NCBI GenBank assembly: GCA_964599915.1
Contig: CAZRHR010000009.1
Location: 1-48,744 of the forward strand
Source: CAZRHR01 sp964599915
GTDB lineage: Bacteria; Bacteroidota; Bacteroidia; CAIKAF01
Reading direction: 5' to 3'
Length of the DNA stretch: 48,744 nt
Part shown: in pieces, positions 16,679 through 24,547 of the stretch
Layout: each line of letters begins with the position of its first letter
Numbering within the stretch: position 1 is the stretch's first letter
Notes under the pieces: generated by a model
Database searches by the model: none
What the model was told of the DNA's origin: nothing
Seen by the model: only the letters and a program-made list of their open reading frames with translations
Program-made: the position numbers and the translations under genes

Positions 16679-16993
16679 TTATTTGGCTGCGATGCCTTCG
16701 ATTTGAATTTTGGTAAAGCACTGACGGTGACCATTTAGTTTCTGGTAGCCTTTCCTGCGCTTTTTCTTAAAAACGATGACTTTATCACCTTTTACATGTG
16801 CCAGCACTTTGGCACTGATGGCAGCGCCATCGATAACGGGAGCACCTACGGTTACCTTACCTTTCTCTTCAATCAACATAACTTGATCAAAAGATACCTT
16901 GGCACCTTCTTTTTCTTGAAGGCGGTGAACATAAATCTCCTGATTCTTTTCGACCTTGAATTGTTGGCCTGCGATATTAACGATAGCGTACAT
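16679..16993 (-). CDS. rplU: 50S ribosomal protein bL21
   Basis: A 104-residue bL21: MYAIVNIAGQQFKVEKNQEI at the start, GAPVIDGAAISAKVLAHVKGD in the middle and FKKKRRKGYQKLNGHRQ near the end. The frame is open up to 17110, but ATG 16993 gives the family N-terminus and leaves a clean promoter upstream (17032-17062). The leader is then about 30 bases. It is first in the rplU-rpmA unit. Confidence 0.97.
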   Translation of the reverse strand: MYAIVNIAGQQFKVEKNQEIYVHRLQEKEGAKVSFDQVMLIEEKGKVTVGAPVIDGAAISAKVLAHVKGDKVIVFKKKRRKGYQKLNGHRQCFTKIQIEGIAAK

Positions 16994-17031
16994 GGCGCGA
17001 TTTGAATTTCGAATTCTTATAAATGGGAGGG

Positions 17032-17062
17032 CAAAATTAATCTTTTCAATTGAGTTTTCAAA
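17032..17062 (-). promoter_or_regulatory. Promoter of rplU-rpmA
   Basis: On the minus strand TTTG (17062-17059) is followed after 19 bp by TAATTTTG (17039-17032). Both elements match the Bacteroidota consensus exactly. Confidence 0.7.
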
Positions 17063-17106
17063 CACATCTTGTGAATTTCTTTGGAAAAATACAAGAAGGG
17101 GCTTTC

Positions 17107-17649
17107 TCAATAACCGAAAGCGGGTGTAAGAATAACAAACTCTAGGCGTTCATTGATAGAAGTCCACTTTGCCCTGGCGGCAGGATCGGGAATCCATTGA
17201 ATGACATGCTCCGGTATCAACGGATACTGATATCCACCTGCAACGGCGCGAATTCTTTGAGAAGCGATTCCTTTTTTGATCAGATAATCCCGGACTACAG
17301 CGGCCCTTTGTCGGTCTAACTTTCCTAAAGTTGCAGCCCTTGCAGAATCGGAAAAACACATTCTTACTTCTACCCGAATGTTTGGAAAGAGTCTCATGGT
17401 TCGTGCCAGGCTATCTAGGGTAGGGACATCTTCCGATACCAAGGTGTAGCTATCTGGTGAAAAAATCTCCGCTCTGGTGCGAAAGACGGTACCTCGGGCA
17501 AATTCAGCCCCGTCTAAACGGAATTCCTCTGATTTTCTTTCTTTGTAAATAGAGTCCAGAGAAACATACATGGAATGTACCTTGGGGTGAGACTGCGACC
17601 AAAGGCTACCAGCACTTAGCAGCAGGAAAAATAACCAAGGCTTTCTCAT
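17107..17649 (-). CDS. OmpA-like domain protein, secreted
   Basis: A 180-residue protein with a signal peptide (MRKPWLFFLLLSAGSLWSQS) and a C-terminal OmpA-like peptidoglycan-binding domain (about residues 70-178): TLDSLARTMRLFPNIRVEVR, then LDRQRAAVVRDYLIKKGI and INERLEFVIL, which corresponds to the NRRVEF end of the family. It has no lipobox and no beta-barrel, so it is probably periplasmic. ATG 17649 is chosen because the longer frame to 17760 reads through the tRNA. Only 23 bp separate it from the tRNA 3' end, so it may be transcribed with the tRNA. Confidence 0.85.
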   Translation of the reverse strand: MRKPWLFFLLLSAGSLWSQSHPKVHSMYVSLDSIYKERKSEEFRLDGAEFARGTVFRTRAEIFSPDSYTLVSEDVPTLDSLARTMRLFPNIRVEVRMCFSDSARAATLGKLDRQRAAVVRDYLIKKGIASQRIRAVAGGYQYPLIPEHVIQWIPDPAARAKWTSINERLEFVILTPAFGY

Positions 17650-17672
17650 GAAAAATAAACTTAGACTAGGAA

Positions 17673-17750
17673 TGGTGGGTTGTACCGGATTCGAACCGAT
17701 GACCTCTACCCTGTCAAGGTAGCGCTCTAAACCAACTGAGCTAACAACCC
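17673..17750 (-). tRNA. tRNA-Val (anticodon GAC)
   Basis: The acceptor arms GGGTTGT and ACAACCC pair fully. The D arm, the anticodon stem CTACC/GGTAG with loop TTGACAG (anticodon GAC), and a T arm with TTCGAAT are all present. The discriminator A and the 3' CCA are encoded (17673-17676). Confidence 0.95.
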
Positions 17751-17757
17751 AAGAGCA

Positions 17758-17790
17758 CAAAACTAAGCATTAGGACAAGTATTGACCAAA
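17758..17790 (-). promoter_or_regulatory. Promoter of tRNA-Val
   Basis: On the minus strand TTTG (17790-17787) is followed after 21 bp by TAGTTTTG (17765-17758), ending 7 bp before the tRNA 5' end. Confidence 0.6.
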
Positions 17791-18066
17791 TAAAATCGAT
17801 AGATCTAAAGGAAAAAACAAAAGGTTTCTAACGCTTAAAACAAAACTTAAAACAATGAAAAAGATAAAAGCCCTTGCTTTTAATCCCGTAAGGTCATCTC
17901 ACAAACAGGCCGTTTCAGCAATGAATCTAAAGAATAGACAAAGTCAACTTCAAACTTAAACTGGGAATTTAATGCTAACTATTGAAGATTAAAGTTGTAT
18001 ACTTGGAATGAAATATATTATCTTCGCATATCCAAGTCTTATTTAAAGTTAAACGTGGACAAATAT
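17791..18066. other. Intergenic region before the PKD-repeat gene
   Basis: This AT-rich stretch holds a possible promoter at 17995-18026 and a 34-codon open frame at 17855-17959 with no recognisable features. Apart from these I see no RNA gene or repeat. Confidence 0.5.
17995..18026 (+). promoter_or_regulatory. Possible promoter of the PKD-repeat gene
   Basis: TTG at 17995-17997 is followed after 21 bp by TATCTTCG (18019-18026), one mismatch from TAnnTTTG. The leader would be about 35 bases. Confidence 0.4.
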
Positions 18067-21000
18067 ATGTCTATGAGAAAAATTACTGCACCACTGGTAT
18101 TATGGGTTGCACTGGCAACCGGAACGGCCCTACTATCAGGCCTAAGTGCACAATCGAACAACCCTGCTTGTCCGAACGCCAATTTCAATGTAGGTGATTT
18201 TACAAACTGGGTGGGCCGCACCGGAACTTGTTGTCCGATTGCTGTTCCAACACTTGCCACACCTACCCCGGGCAATACTTTCATCATCAACAATAGGCAC
18301 ACTTTAGTTGGTCCTCCTTTTGGTACACCATTCGATCCGGTGGTAACGGCGAGCCAGTTGCCAACACATCCACCCGGAACAACCAGGGCCGCCCGTTTAG
18401 GAAATAGTGGCACAGGCGCACAGGCCGAAGCCTTAGAATATAACTTTGTCAAAGCCACAGGAAACGAGCTACTCACCGTAAAGTTCGCCGTAGTGATGCA
18501 AGACCCTGGCCACAGTGTATCCCAACAGCCGCGGTTCGAATTTCAGGTAACCAACCAAAATACAGGTTTACCCGTACCATGTACTTTTTACCAAGTGGCC
18601 GCAGCTGGAAATATTCCAGGTTTCACAAGCCAAGGACAAATCCGGTGGCTGCAATGGACAACCGTTGGTGTAGATTTGTCTGGAATTCCTAATGGAACAC
18701 CACTTACAGTAGTTGCAAGAACAGGAGACTGCTCACTAAGTGGTCACTATGGCTACGGTTATGTTTGGGCAGATTGTTCTCCACTTCAAATCAACATTTC
18801 CTATTGTCTTGGGGACAACAGCGCAACCTTAAGTGCTCCGGATGGATTCCAAACCTACTTGTGGAGCACAGGTGCAACCACCAAAGACATTACCATTCCA
18901 AACCCTGCCAATGGTTCTACTTACACTTGTCAAATCACCTCATTTACTGGTTGTAACGCTACGTTGACAGCCGTTCTTCAGCCAACCATACCTACCGCAG
19001 CCTTTACGGGACAAGACGTTTGTCAGGGTGTCATTAACTTCACGGATAATTCTACCGCTTTAAATGGTACCATCAATGGATGGACTTGGAATTTCGGTGA
19101 TGGCTCTCCCTTGCTCAGCGGTACACAAAACCCATCTCATACCTATGCCAATGAGGGTTCATACAACGTTCAACTGATTTCTACCACCCCGGCTGGTTGT
19201 TCAGATACCATTGTAGTACCTGTAAACGTTTCTCCTATTTTAAATGCACAATTCCAAGTACCAAATCCTTGTGGACTTACCGCCAACTTTGCTGACCAAT
19301 CCACCATTTCTTCTGGAAATATTACCAGCTGGAACTGGAATTTTGGCATCCCAGGTGGCAGCGCTAGTACTCAAAACCCATCATTCAATTATCCAGCGAC
19401 AGGAACGTACAATGTGCAATTGGTAATCACCAATGTCAACAACTGTACAGATACCCTAACCCAGCCGGTGACCATTAACTCAGTTCCGAATGCAGCGTTT
19501 ACTGCGCCTCCCGTTTGTGAAGGAAACCTCAGTGTATTCAATGATAACTCAACCAATGCTGGTGGACCGATTAATAACTGGCAATGGACATTTGGCTCCG
19601 GTTCTGCCAATAGCACACAACAAAACCCAAACTTCAATTATCCTACTTTCGGTAACTTCAACGTTCAATTGATTGTCACCGGACCGGGGAACTGTAAAGA
19701 CACGGTAGTACAACAAGTAACCGTAAATCCAAAACCCAATACCAACTTTACGCCTCCTGGTCCCTGCGGACTAACCCAAGGATTTACCGACGGAACAGTG
19801 GTTCCCGGTGGAGGAACAGCTTCTCAGTGGGGCTGGAGTTTTGGCGCAGCAGGAACTTCTTCCGTACAAAACCCAACATTCACCTTCCCAGCGCCTGGCA
19901 CCTACAATGTGCAATTGATTTCTTCTACCGCCGCTGGTTGTGCTGATACCATTGTGATTCCCTACACCACCGTTGGTGATGTCACAGCCGCCTTTACCCA
20001 TACCAATGTATGTCAAGGCTTGGCTTTACCTTTCAACTCTACTTCAACCACACAAGCGGATAACATTGTAGGTTGGGGATGGTTATTTGGCAACAACAAC
20101 ACGGGTACTGGATCCTCCACTACACATTTGTATGCAGCACCCGGAACCTATAACGTTACGCTAGGCGTGCTAACCGCTGCGGGTTGCACAGACTCAGTTA
20201 CCGTACCTGTCACTGTTCACCCCAATCCGGTGCCAAATTTTGCAGCTGATTCCGTTTGTTCTGGTCAAACCACCAATTTCCTCAATACTTCTACGGTTCT
20301 CGCACCAGATGCCATCGTATCTTATGACTGGAACTTTAATAACATCGTACCGAACTCCACTTTGGTTGCGCCTAACGTTTCTTTCCCAACATGGGGAAGC
20401 TACACCATCAACCTCACCGCAACCACCAACAATGGATGTACGGCTAATATCACCAAAGTGTATCGTGTAAATCCTCGTCCTGTACTTGGCTTCCAAGCTG
20501 TGCCGAACGAAGGATGTCAGCCGCTTACCATTAACATGACCAACCAAAGCTTTGTGCCCGGACCGGATACGGTGGTATCATGGGTATGGGCCATGGGTAA
20601 CGGTGGAAATGCTTCCGGCGCTACCCCAAATTACGTGTACACAGGGGCTGGATTGTTTACCGTAACTCTTACAGCTACGACTGAGCACGGTTGTGATACC
20701 ACCATTACGCTTGTGGATCACGTAACTGTTCATCCAAAACCAAACAGTGCCTTTATCTTCAATAACGTACTTACGAATTATTGTTTCGATGATAATTCTG
20801 TAACGACCAATAACTTCACGACCATTAATGCACCAGGTGTAATCGCCTCCAATGATTGGAATATTACAGGTCCCGGTTTTAACCAAGATGTTACAGGCGA
20901 TAACCTAACGGGACTAGTAGTTCCAAATCCAGGATTATACAATGTAGCACTCATCTCTACGTCAGATGAAGGTTGTAAAGACACCACAGAAACCGTTCTT

Positions 21001-21591
21001 GTGATTCATCCAAACCCAGTCGCTTTGTTTGAGTCCACCACAGATTGTTTCTGGGAAAACACCTTTACTTCCCTCACTACGGGTGGAACACCAAACTATC
21101 AATATGATTGGGACATGGGAGCCGATGGTGTTTCCGATTATTTCACCGAAGGTCCCATTTTACATATTTGGGATACCACCACTACGGCTGGCCCACAACC
21201 TGTTACCTTGGTTGTAATTGACCAGAATGGCTGTGCTAGCGATACAACCATGGATGCCATCGTAAAACCTGCACCACTCAACTTCCAATACCCCAACGTG
21301 CTGGTGGTAAATCCTGAAAATGCAGGAAACGACAAATACGACTTTGAGGTATTTGCCCCTGAGTTTAATGAATGTGTGGATTATACTTTTTCCATTTTTA
21401 ATCGCTGGGGAACCAAAGTATTCGAAACCGTGAACGAAAAAGTAAATCCGGACCTTACCTGTACCAATTGCTGGAGAGGTAAAGATGACGGTGGAAACCA
21501 ACTGACCGATGGCGTTTATTTCTTTGTCCTAAGAGGGGAAAGAAATATTGAAAAACAAGGTAGCATTCACTTGTTCAACTTGCAGCCCTAA
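18067..21591 (+). CDS. Giant PKD-repeat surface protein with T9SS type B (gliding-motility-type) C-terminal domain
   Basis: About 1174 residues. A signal peptide (RKITAPLVLWVALATGTALL, cleavage near SAQ) leads to a Cys-containing N-terminal region of about 300 residues. About nine PKD-like repeats follow, each with a W(T/N/Q)W(N)FG core, a Y...G(T/S)YNVQL segment and a closing GC(x)DT strand. The last 85 residues match the CHU_C/gliding-motility C-terminal domain (FSIFNRWGTKVFETVNE, then GVYFFVLRG), which directs outer-membrane export by the type IX system. ATG 18067 or 18073 precedes the signal peptide; the TTG at 17995 lies in the promoter region. It is probably an adhesin; no enzyme domain is visible. 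A terminator follows. Confidence 0.9.
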   Translation: MSMRKITAPLVLWVALATGTALLSGLSAQSNNPACPNANFNVGDFTNWVGRTGTCCPIAVPTLATPTPGNTFIINNRHTLVGPPFGTPFDPVVTASQLPTHPPGTTRAARLGNSGTGAQAEALEYNFVKATGNELLTVKFAVVMQDPGHSVSQQPRFEFQVTNQNTGLPVPCTFYQVAAAGNIPGFTSQGQIRWLQWTTVGVDLSGIPNGTPLTVVARTGDCSLSGHYGYGYVWADCSPLQINISYCLGDNSATLSAPDGFQTYLWSTGATTKDITIPNPANGSTYTCQITSFTGCNATLTAVLQPTIPTAAFTGQDVCQGVINFTDNSTALNGTINGWTWNFGDGSPLLSGTQNPSHTYANEGSYNVQLISTTPAGCSDTIVVPVNVSPILNAQFQVPNPCGLTANFADQSTISSGNITSWNWNFGIPGGSASTQNPSFNYPATGTYNVQLVITNVNNCTDTLTQPVTINSVPNAAFTAPPVCEGNLSVFNDNSTNAGGPINNWQWTFGSGSANSTQQNPNFNYPTFGNFNVQLIVTGPGNCKDTVVQQVTVNPKPNTNFTPPGPCGLTQGFTDGTVVPGGGTASQWGWSFGAAGTSSVQNPTFTFPAPGTYNVQLISSTAAGCADTIVIPYTTVGDVTAAFTHTNVCQGLALPFNSTSTTQADNIVGWGWLFGNNNTGTGSSTTHLYAAPGTYNVTLGVLTAAGCTDSVTVPVTVHPNPVPNFAADSVCSGQTTNFLNTSTVLAPDAIVSYDWNFNNIVPNSTLVAPNVSFPTWGSYTINLTATTNNGCTANITKVYRVNPRPVLGFQAVPNEGCQPLTINMTNQSFVPGPDTVVSWVWAMGNGGNASGATPNYVYTGAGLFTVTLTATTEHGCDTTITLVDHVTVHPKPNSAFIFNNVLTNYCFDDNSVTTNNFTTINAPGVIASNDWNITGPGFNQDVTGDNLTGLVVPNPGLYNVALISTSDEGCKDTTETVLVIHPNPVALFESTTDCFWENTFTSLTTGGTPNYQYDWDMGADGVSDYFTEGPILHIWDTTTTAGPQPVTLVVIDQNGCASDTTMDAIVKPAPLNFQYPNVLVVNPENAGNDKYDFEVFAPEFNECVDYTFSIFNRWGTKVFETVNEKVNPDLTCTNCWRGKDDGGNQLTDGVYFFVLRGERNIEKQGSIHLFNLQP

Positions 21592-21610
21592 GGTTTTTAT
21601 TTCATATTTT

Positions 21611-21643
21611 AAAAGGGAGTTCAAACCATGGGCTCCCTTTTTT
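21611..21643 (+). terminator. Intrinsic terminator after the PKD-repeat gene
   Basis: AAAAGGGAG (21611-21619) pairs with CTCCCTTTT (21633-21641), with a 13-base loop and a T run. It ends 20 bp before the next start codon. Confidence 0.8.
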
Positions 21644-21663
21644 GTTATCTCTTTTTATTACCC

Positions 21664-22134
21664 ATGCAGAATCAGGAATTCATCAACCCCATCGACAAAG
21701 ACAAAATCACCGAAAATCCGGGGTTACTTCCTTATGCCCATACGGTGGGTGGAGCCGTGATTAAACCCGAAGACCAAGGGAAAATTAAAGGTCGGGCGCT
21801 GGCCGCCATGGAGCAGCAAACCGATATGCAACTTCGGCAAATCTATGAGCAAATGGAGGTTCTGGCCAGACAAGCCAAAAATCTCCAACGCAGAATTGAG
21901 ATTTCACACATGATTTACATGGCCGATGTGAGTTTTGAACCCTTCGCAGGCCATACCTATTATTTATATCAGCGGGAAAATGGCAAGCGTGTGCTCATGA
22001 TGATAGCGCCTGAAGAATGGGGACGTTCCAGCAAACTACAATTTGTGGCCACAGTCCGTCTCATGGCAGACCATACCTGGGATATTCTTAAAACGGATGA
22101 AACCCTGTGGGAACCACCCACGCAAAATTCATAA
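21664..22134 (+). CDS. DUF2452 family protein
   Basis: A 156-residue protein matching DUF2452, a conserved family of unknown function. Recognisable parts are NPIDKDKITENPGLLPYAHT near the start, IKPEDQGKIKGRALAAM, a helical QLRQIYEQMEVLARQAK region, and YYLYQRENGKRVLMMIAPEEWG and LMADHTW toward the end. ATG 21664 fits the family N-terminus better than ATG 21628, which lies in the terminator. It has no signal peptide or membrane segment, so it is probably cytoplasmic. Its last 6 bp overlap the end of aroC on the other strand. Confidence 0.8.
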   Translation: MQNQEFINPIDKDKITENPGLLPYAHTVGGAVIKPEDQGKIKGRALAAMEQQTDMQLRQIYEQMEVLARQAKNLQRRIEISHMIYMADVSFEPFAGHTYYLYQRENGKRVLMMIAPEEWGRSSKLQFVATVRLMADHTWDILKTDETLWEPPTQNS

Positions 22135-23229
22135 TGAATGTTGCGGCCATTGCCGTGACCAACATCCCTGTCTCACCATAAAATCGGCAAGTACCAAGGA
22201 AACCATCGCTTCTACGATGGGAACTGCCCTTGGAACTACGCAGGGATCATGGCGTCCTTTCGCCTCTAAAATAACCTGTTCCCCTTCTCGGTTAATGGTT
22301 GATTGGCTTTTGCCAATGGTCGCCACTGGCTTAAAGGCAACCGTGCATTCCAAAGGCATGCCATTGGACAACCCACCTTGAATTCCACCCGAATGATTGG
22401 TTTTTGTAGCCACTTCACCATCGTTGAGGTAAAATGCATCGTTGGTGGCGCTACCTGACTTCGACGCACCGGAAAAACCCATGCCAATTTCCACGCCTTT
22501 TACCGCATTAATGGACGCCAAAGCACCGGATAAAACCGCATTAAGTTTTTGAAAAACAGGTTCTCCTAAACCTGCGGGTAGACCTTCTACCCTACATTGA
22601 ATTTTACCACCCACAGAATCTCCCTCTGCCTTCATTTTAGCCACCAATGCCTCCATTTCCGATGCAGCCAAAGGATCTGGGCAGCGTACTACATTGGTTT
22701 CAGTGTTCATATGAAAGGCAATTCCTGAATCCATCGCACTTTCTATGCCGCCGATGGCTTGCGTCCAGGCTTTTACCCGTATCCCGGACATCTGTAGCAT
22801 CTGTTGAACCATGGCGCCTGCCGCTACACGAACGGCCGTTTCTCGGGCCGAAGAACGCCCTCCGCCGCGTACATCACGGATGCCAAATTTTCTTTCCCAC
22901 GTATAATCGGCATGACTTGGGCGATACACTTGGGCTAAATGGTCATAATCTTGCGAACGTTGGTCTTGGTTCCTGAGAATAAATGCCAAAGGTGTCCCCA
23001 AGGTTTTTCCCTCATACAAACCGGACAATACCTCTAAAGTGTCTGCCTCATTCCGTGCAGTGGTCAAAATGGATTGGCCGGGACGTCTTCGGTCTAAAGC
23101 GTCCTGCACCAGCGAAAGGTCTAATGGAAAACCGGCCGGCAGCCCAAGCAAAACTCCACCTATGGCAGGTCCGTGGGACTCACCAAAACTGACCAACTGA
23201 AGCCACTGACCAAATATATTGCCATCCAT
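22129..23229 (-). CDS. aroC: Chorismate synthase
   Basis: A 366-residue chorismate synthase, which makes chorismate from EPSP with reduced FMN. It shows the family signatures LVSFGESHGPAIGGVLLGLP at the start, RPSHADYTWERKFGIRDVRG followed by GGRSSARETAVRVAAGA, and GRHDPCVVPRAVPIVEAM near the end. The last residues (WSRQWPQHSL) are a short tail beyond the domain. Length is normal. The stop overlaps the DUF2452 gene end by 6 bp, so no terminator is possible between them. Confidence 0.96.
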   Translation of the reverse strand: MDGNIFGQWLQLVSFGESHGPAIGGVLLGLPAGFPLDLSLVQDALDRRRPGQSILTTARNEADTLEVLSGLYEGKTLGTPLAFILRNQDQRSQDYDHLAQVYRPSHADYTWERKFGIRDVRGGGRSSARETAVRVAAGAMVQQMLQMSGIRVKAWTQAIGGIESAMDSGIAFHMNTETNVVRCPDPLAASEMEALVAKMKAEGDSVGGKIQCRVEGLPAGLGEPVFQKLNAVLSGALASINAVKGVEIGMGFSGASKSGSATNDAFYLNDGEVATKTNHSGGIQGGLSNGMPLECTVAFKPVATIGKSQSTINREGEQVILEAKGRHDPCVVPRAVPIVEAMVSLVLADFMVRQGCWSRQWPQHSL

Positions 23230-23346
23230 TTCCTTTCATTTAATGAGGTGTACAAGTATAACCTTGTTCGTTTCACAAAGTTGTCATTTTTAACCCGAAA
23301 TCTACCTTAGATTATCCAAAATAGCACTTCAACAGCGTGAATTAAG

Positions 23347-23380
23347 GCCATAACCTTATGGCATAAATCCTTCGGAGGCC
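23347..23380 (+). promoter_or_regulatory. Small hairpins in the leader of the retropepsin-like gene
   Basis: GCCATAA and TTATGGC (23347-23353 with 23356-23362) form a perfect 7-bp hairpin, followed by TCC-TTC-GGA and a GGAGG Shine-Dalgarno-like string at 23374-23378. No function is known. Confidence 0.3.
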
Positions 23381-23418
23381 GCAGGTAAAAGCGGGAAAAA
23401 ATGTATTATTGTAAAGCG

Positions 23419-23895
23419 ATGGCCAAAAAATACATGCCCCCTTTGCCCCTGATTGGTCGGAGAGAGAAGGTTTCCTTCCCCAGTTTAGGACTATCCGGTG
23501 TCACTGCGAAAATTGACACTGGCGCGTATTCTGCCTCATTACATGCCCGCATTATCAGTGTAGAGGAGCATTCAGAAGGAACCCGTGTGGTATTTCAGCC
23601 TTTAGGTAAAAAAAATAAGCTCCGGAACATTTTACCTGTGACCTTGCCTGTATTGCGCATGAAGAAGGTGAAAAGCTCCAATGGCCAGGCACAATCCAGG
23701 ATATTTGTTTCAATTCCACTCCAAATTGGGCCCTATTTAGTAGAAACGGCGTTTGGGCTTACGGACCGAAGTGCCATGAAAACCACCGTGCTTTTGGGCC
23801 GTAAGATTTTATCGCAGCGATTTTTAGTAGATGTAAGTAGGTCACATCTTTTGGTTCCGAAGGCAAAAAAAAGGCAAAAAAAAACCGGCTCGTAA
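23419..23895 (+). CDS. Retropepsin-like ATP-dependent zinc protease family protein (RimB type)
   Basis: About 158 residues matching the putative ATP-dependent zinc protease family (PF05618), a retropepsin-like fold often paired with RimK/ATP-grasp enzymes. The active-site motif IDTGAYSASLHA is clear, and VLLGRKILSQRFLVDVSRSHLL closes the fold. ATG 23419 (MAKKYMPPLPLIGRREKV) is preferred; ATG 23401 would add six residues. No RimK-like ATP-grasp gene is adjacent. The C-terminal Lys-rich tail KAKKRQKKTGS is encoded by the A tract and hairpin of the terminator shared with the convergent lipoprotein gene. Confidence 0.8.
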   Translation: MAKKYMPPLPLIGRREKVSFPSLGLSGVTAKIDTGAYSASLHARIISVEEHSEGTRVVFQPLGKKNKLRNILPVTLPVLRMKKVKSSNGQAQSRIFVSIPLQIGPYLVETAFGLTDRSAMKTTVLLGRKILSQRFLVDVSRSHLLVPKAKKRQKKTGS

Positions 23896-23904
23896 GCCGG
23901 TTTT
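23872..23904 (-). terminator. Intrinsic terminator of the lipoprotein gene, overlapping the end of the opposite CDS
   Basis: AAAACCGGCT (23881-23890) pairs with AGCCGGTTTT (23895-23904) across a CGTA loop. The long A run before it on the plus strand is the T tract on the minus strand. On the plus strand only four Ts follow, so it is mainly a minus-strand terminator, possibly bidirectional. Confidence 0.85.
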
Positions 23905-23919
23905 AAAAAAGTTATCCCA

Positions 23920-24294
23920 TTAGGGACGGGTAGTCGTAATTACAATGGTATCGCTACCACCGATGGTAGAGAAACGTGCATTGGATTTTTCCAACAATTC
24001 GATGGTCAAATTGGTGGTATCTGCTTCAACTAATTGAAGGATGGTTTCGTTGGAAATCAACGCCCAAGTACCTGTAGAAGTGTCCGCTGCGCTGGTGGCA
24101 GTGTAGGCATTGTCTGTGGTGAAATTAAACTTCATGTTGGTGAAGTTGGGCAGAGTCCCAGCCATTTCCATGCTGTTGATTTTAAAAGAAGAAACAGACC
24201 AGGCACCATCGGTAAGAAGTTCGGTTTTAGATGGGTCGGAGCAAGAAGCCAATACGAGGCCGAAAGCGGCTAAGCCTAAAAATGCTTTTTTCAT
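23920..24294 (-). CDS. Small lipoprotein, lipocalin-like
   Basis: A 124-residue lipoprotein. The signal peptide ends in LVLASC, with Cys18 as the lipidation site. The mature part starts SDPSKTELLTDGAWSVSSFK and continues with short beta strands (MKFNFTTDNAYTATSA, GTWALISNETILQLVE), similar to small lipocalin-like/DUF5004 proteins of Bacteroidota. It is probably anchored in the outer or inner membrane. A possible -7 box, TAATCTTT, stands only 5 bp before the ATG (24300-24307), with TTG 21 bp further up, so the mRNA may be leaderless. A strong terminator follows. Confidence 0.75.
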   Translation of the reverse strand: MKKAFLGLAAFGLVLASCSDPSKTELLTDGAWSVSSFKINSMEMAGTLPNFTNMKFNFTTDNAYTATSAADTSTGTWALISNETILQLVEADTTNLTIELLEKSNARFSTIGGSDTIVITTTRP

Positions 24295-24299
24295 GGTTA

Positions 24300-24331
24300 A
24301 AAGATTAAGTGAAACTAGCCTTTAAGAGCAA
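24300..24331 (-). promoter_or_regulatory. Possible promoter abutting the lipoprotein start codon
   Basis: On the minus strand TTG (24331-24329), 21 bp, then TAATCTTT (24307-24300), with TAACC before the ATG. Confidence 0.35.
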
Positions 24332-24398
24332 TTAATAGGCCAAAAGGTTGCATGAACAACTAAATTATTTTTTTTGGAGCTGATTTAAAGTGTTTTTC

Positions 24399-24429
24399 TT
24401 GGAAATGAGGGCGAAAGACTGTAATTTTG
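24399..24429 (+). promoter_or_regulatory. Promoter of rpsA
   Basis: TTG (24399-24401), 20 bp, then TAATTTTG (24422-24429), an exact -7 box followed by CAGCCC. The leader would be about 110 bases. Confidence 0.65.
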
Positions 24430-24440
24430 CAGCCCTTAAA

Positions 24441-24528
24441 TGATGCCCGGAACATTTCTTTTTAAGTTAAACCAAAGGTTTTTCTTCTTCTCACTTTCGG
24501 GGGCATCAGTACGAAAGCAGTAGAAGAA
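24441..24528 (+). promoter_or_regulatory. Structured rpsA leader, possible pseudoknot
   Basis: Hairpin B: TTCTTCT (24485-24491) with AGAAGAA (24522-24528), a small internal loop, then CTTTCG (24494-24499) with CGAAAG (24512-24517). Its 12-base loop contains GGGCATCA (24501-24508), which pairs perfectly with TGATGCCC at 24441-24448. The element ends 19 bases before the ATG. It may be an S1 autoregulatory site; this is inferred from structure and position only. Confidence 0.5.
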
Positions 24529-24547
24529 AGCCGGAAGCTCTGATACA

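Noticed and set aside
17651..17760. N-terminal extension of the OmpA-like protein
   Set aside because: These codons lie in the tRNA-Val gene. The ATG at 17649 starts a proper signal peptide.
17855..17959. 34-codon ORF starting MKKIKALAFNP before the PKD gene
   Set aside because: Short, no recognised family and no nearby promoter box. It could be real, but nothing beyond an open frame supports it.
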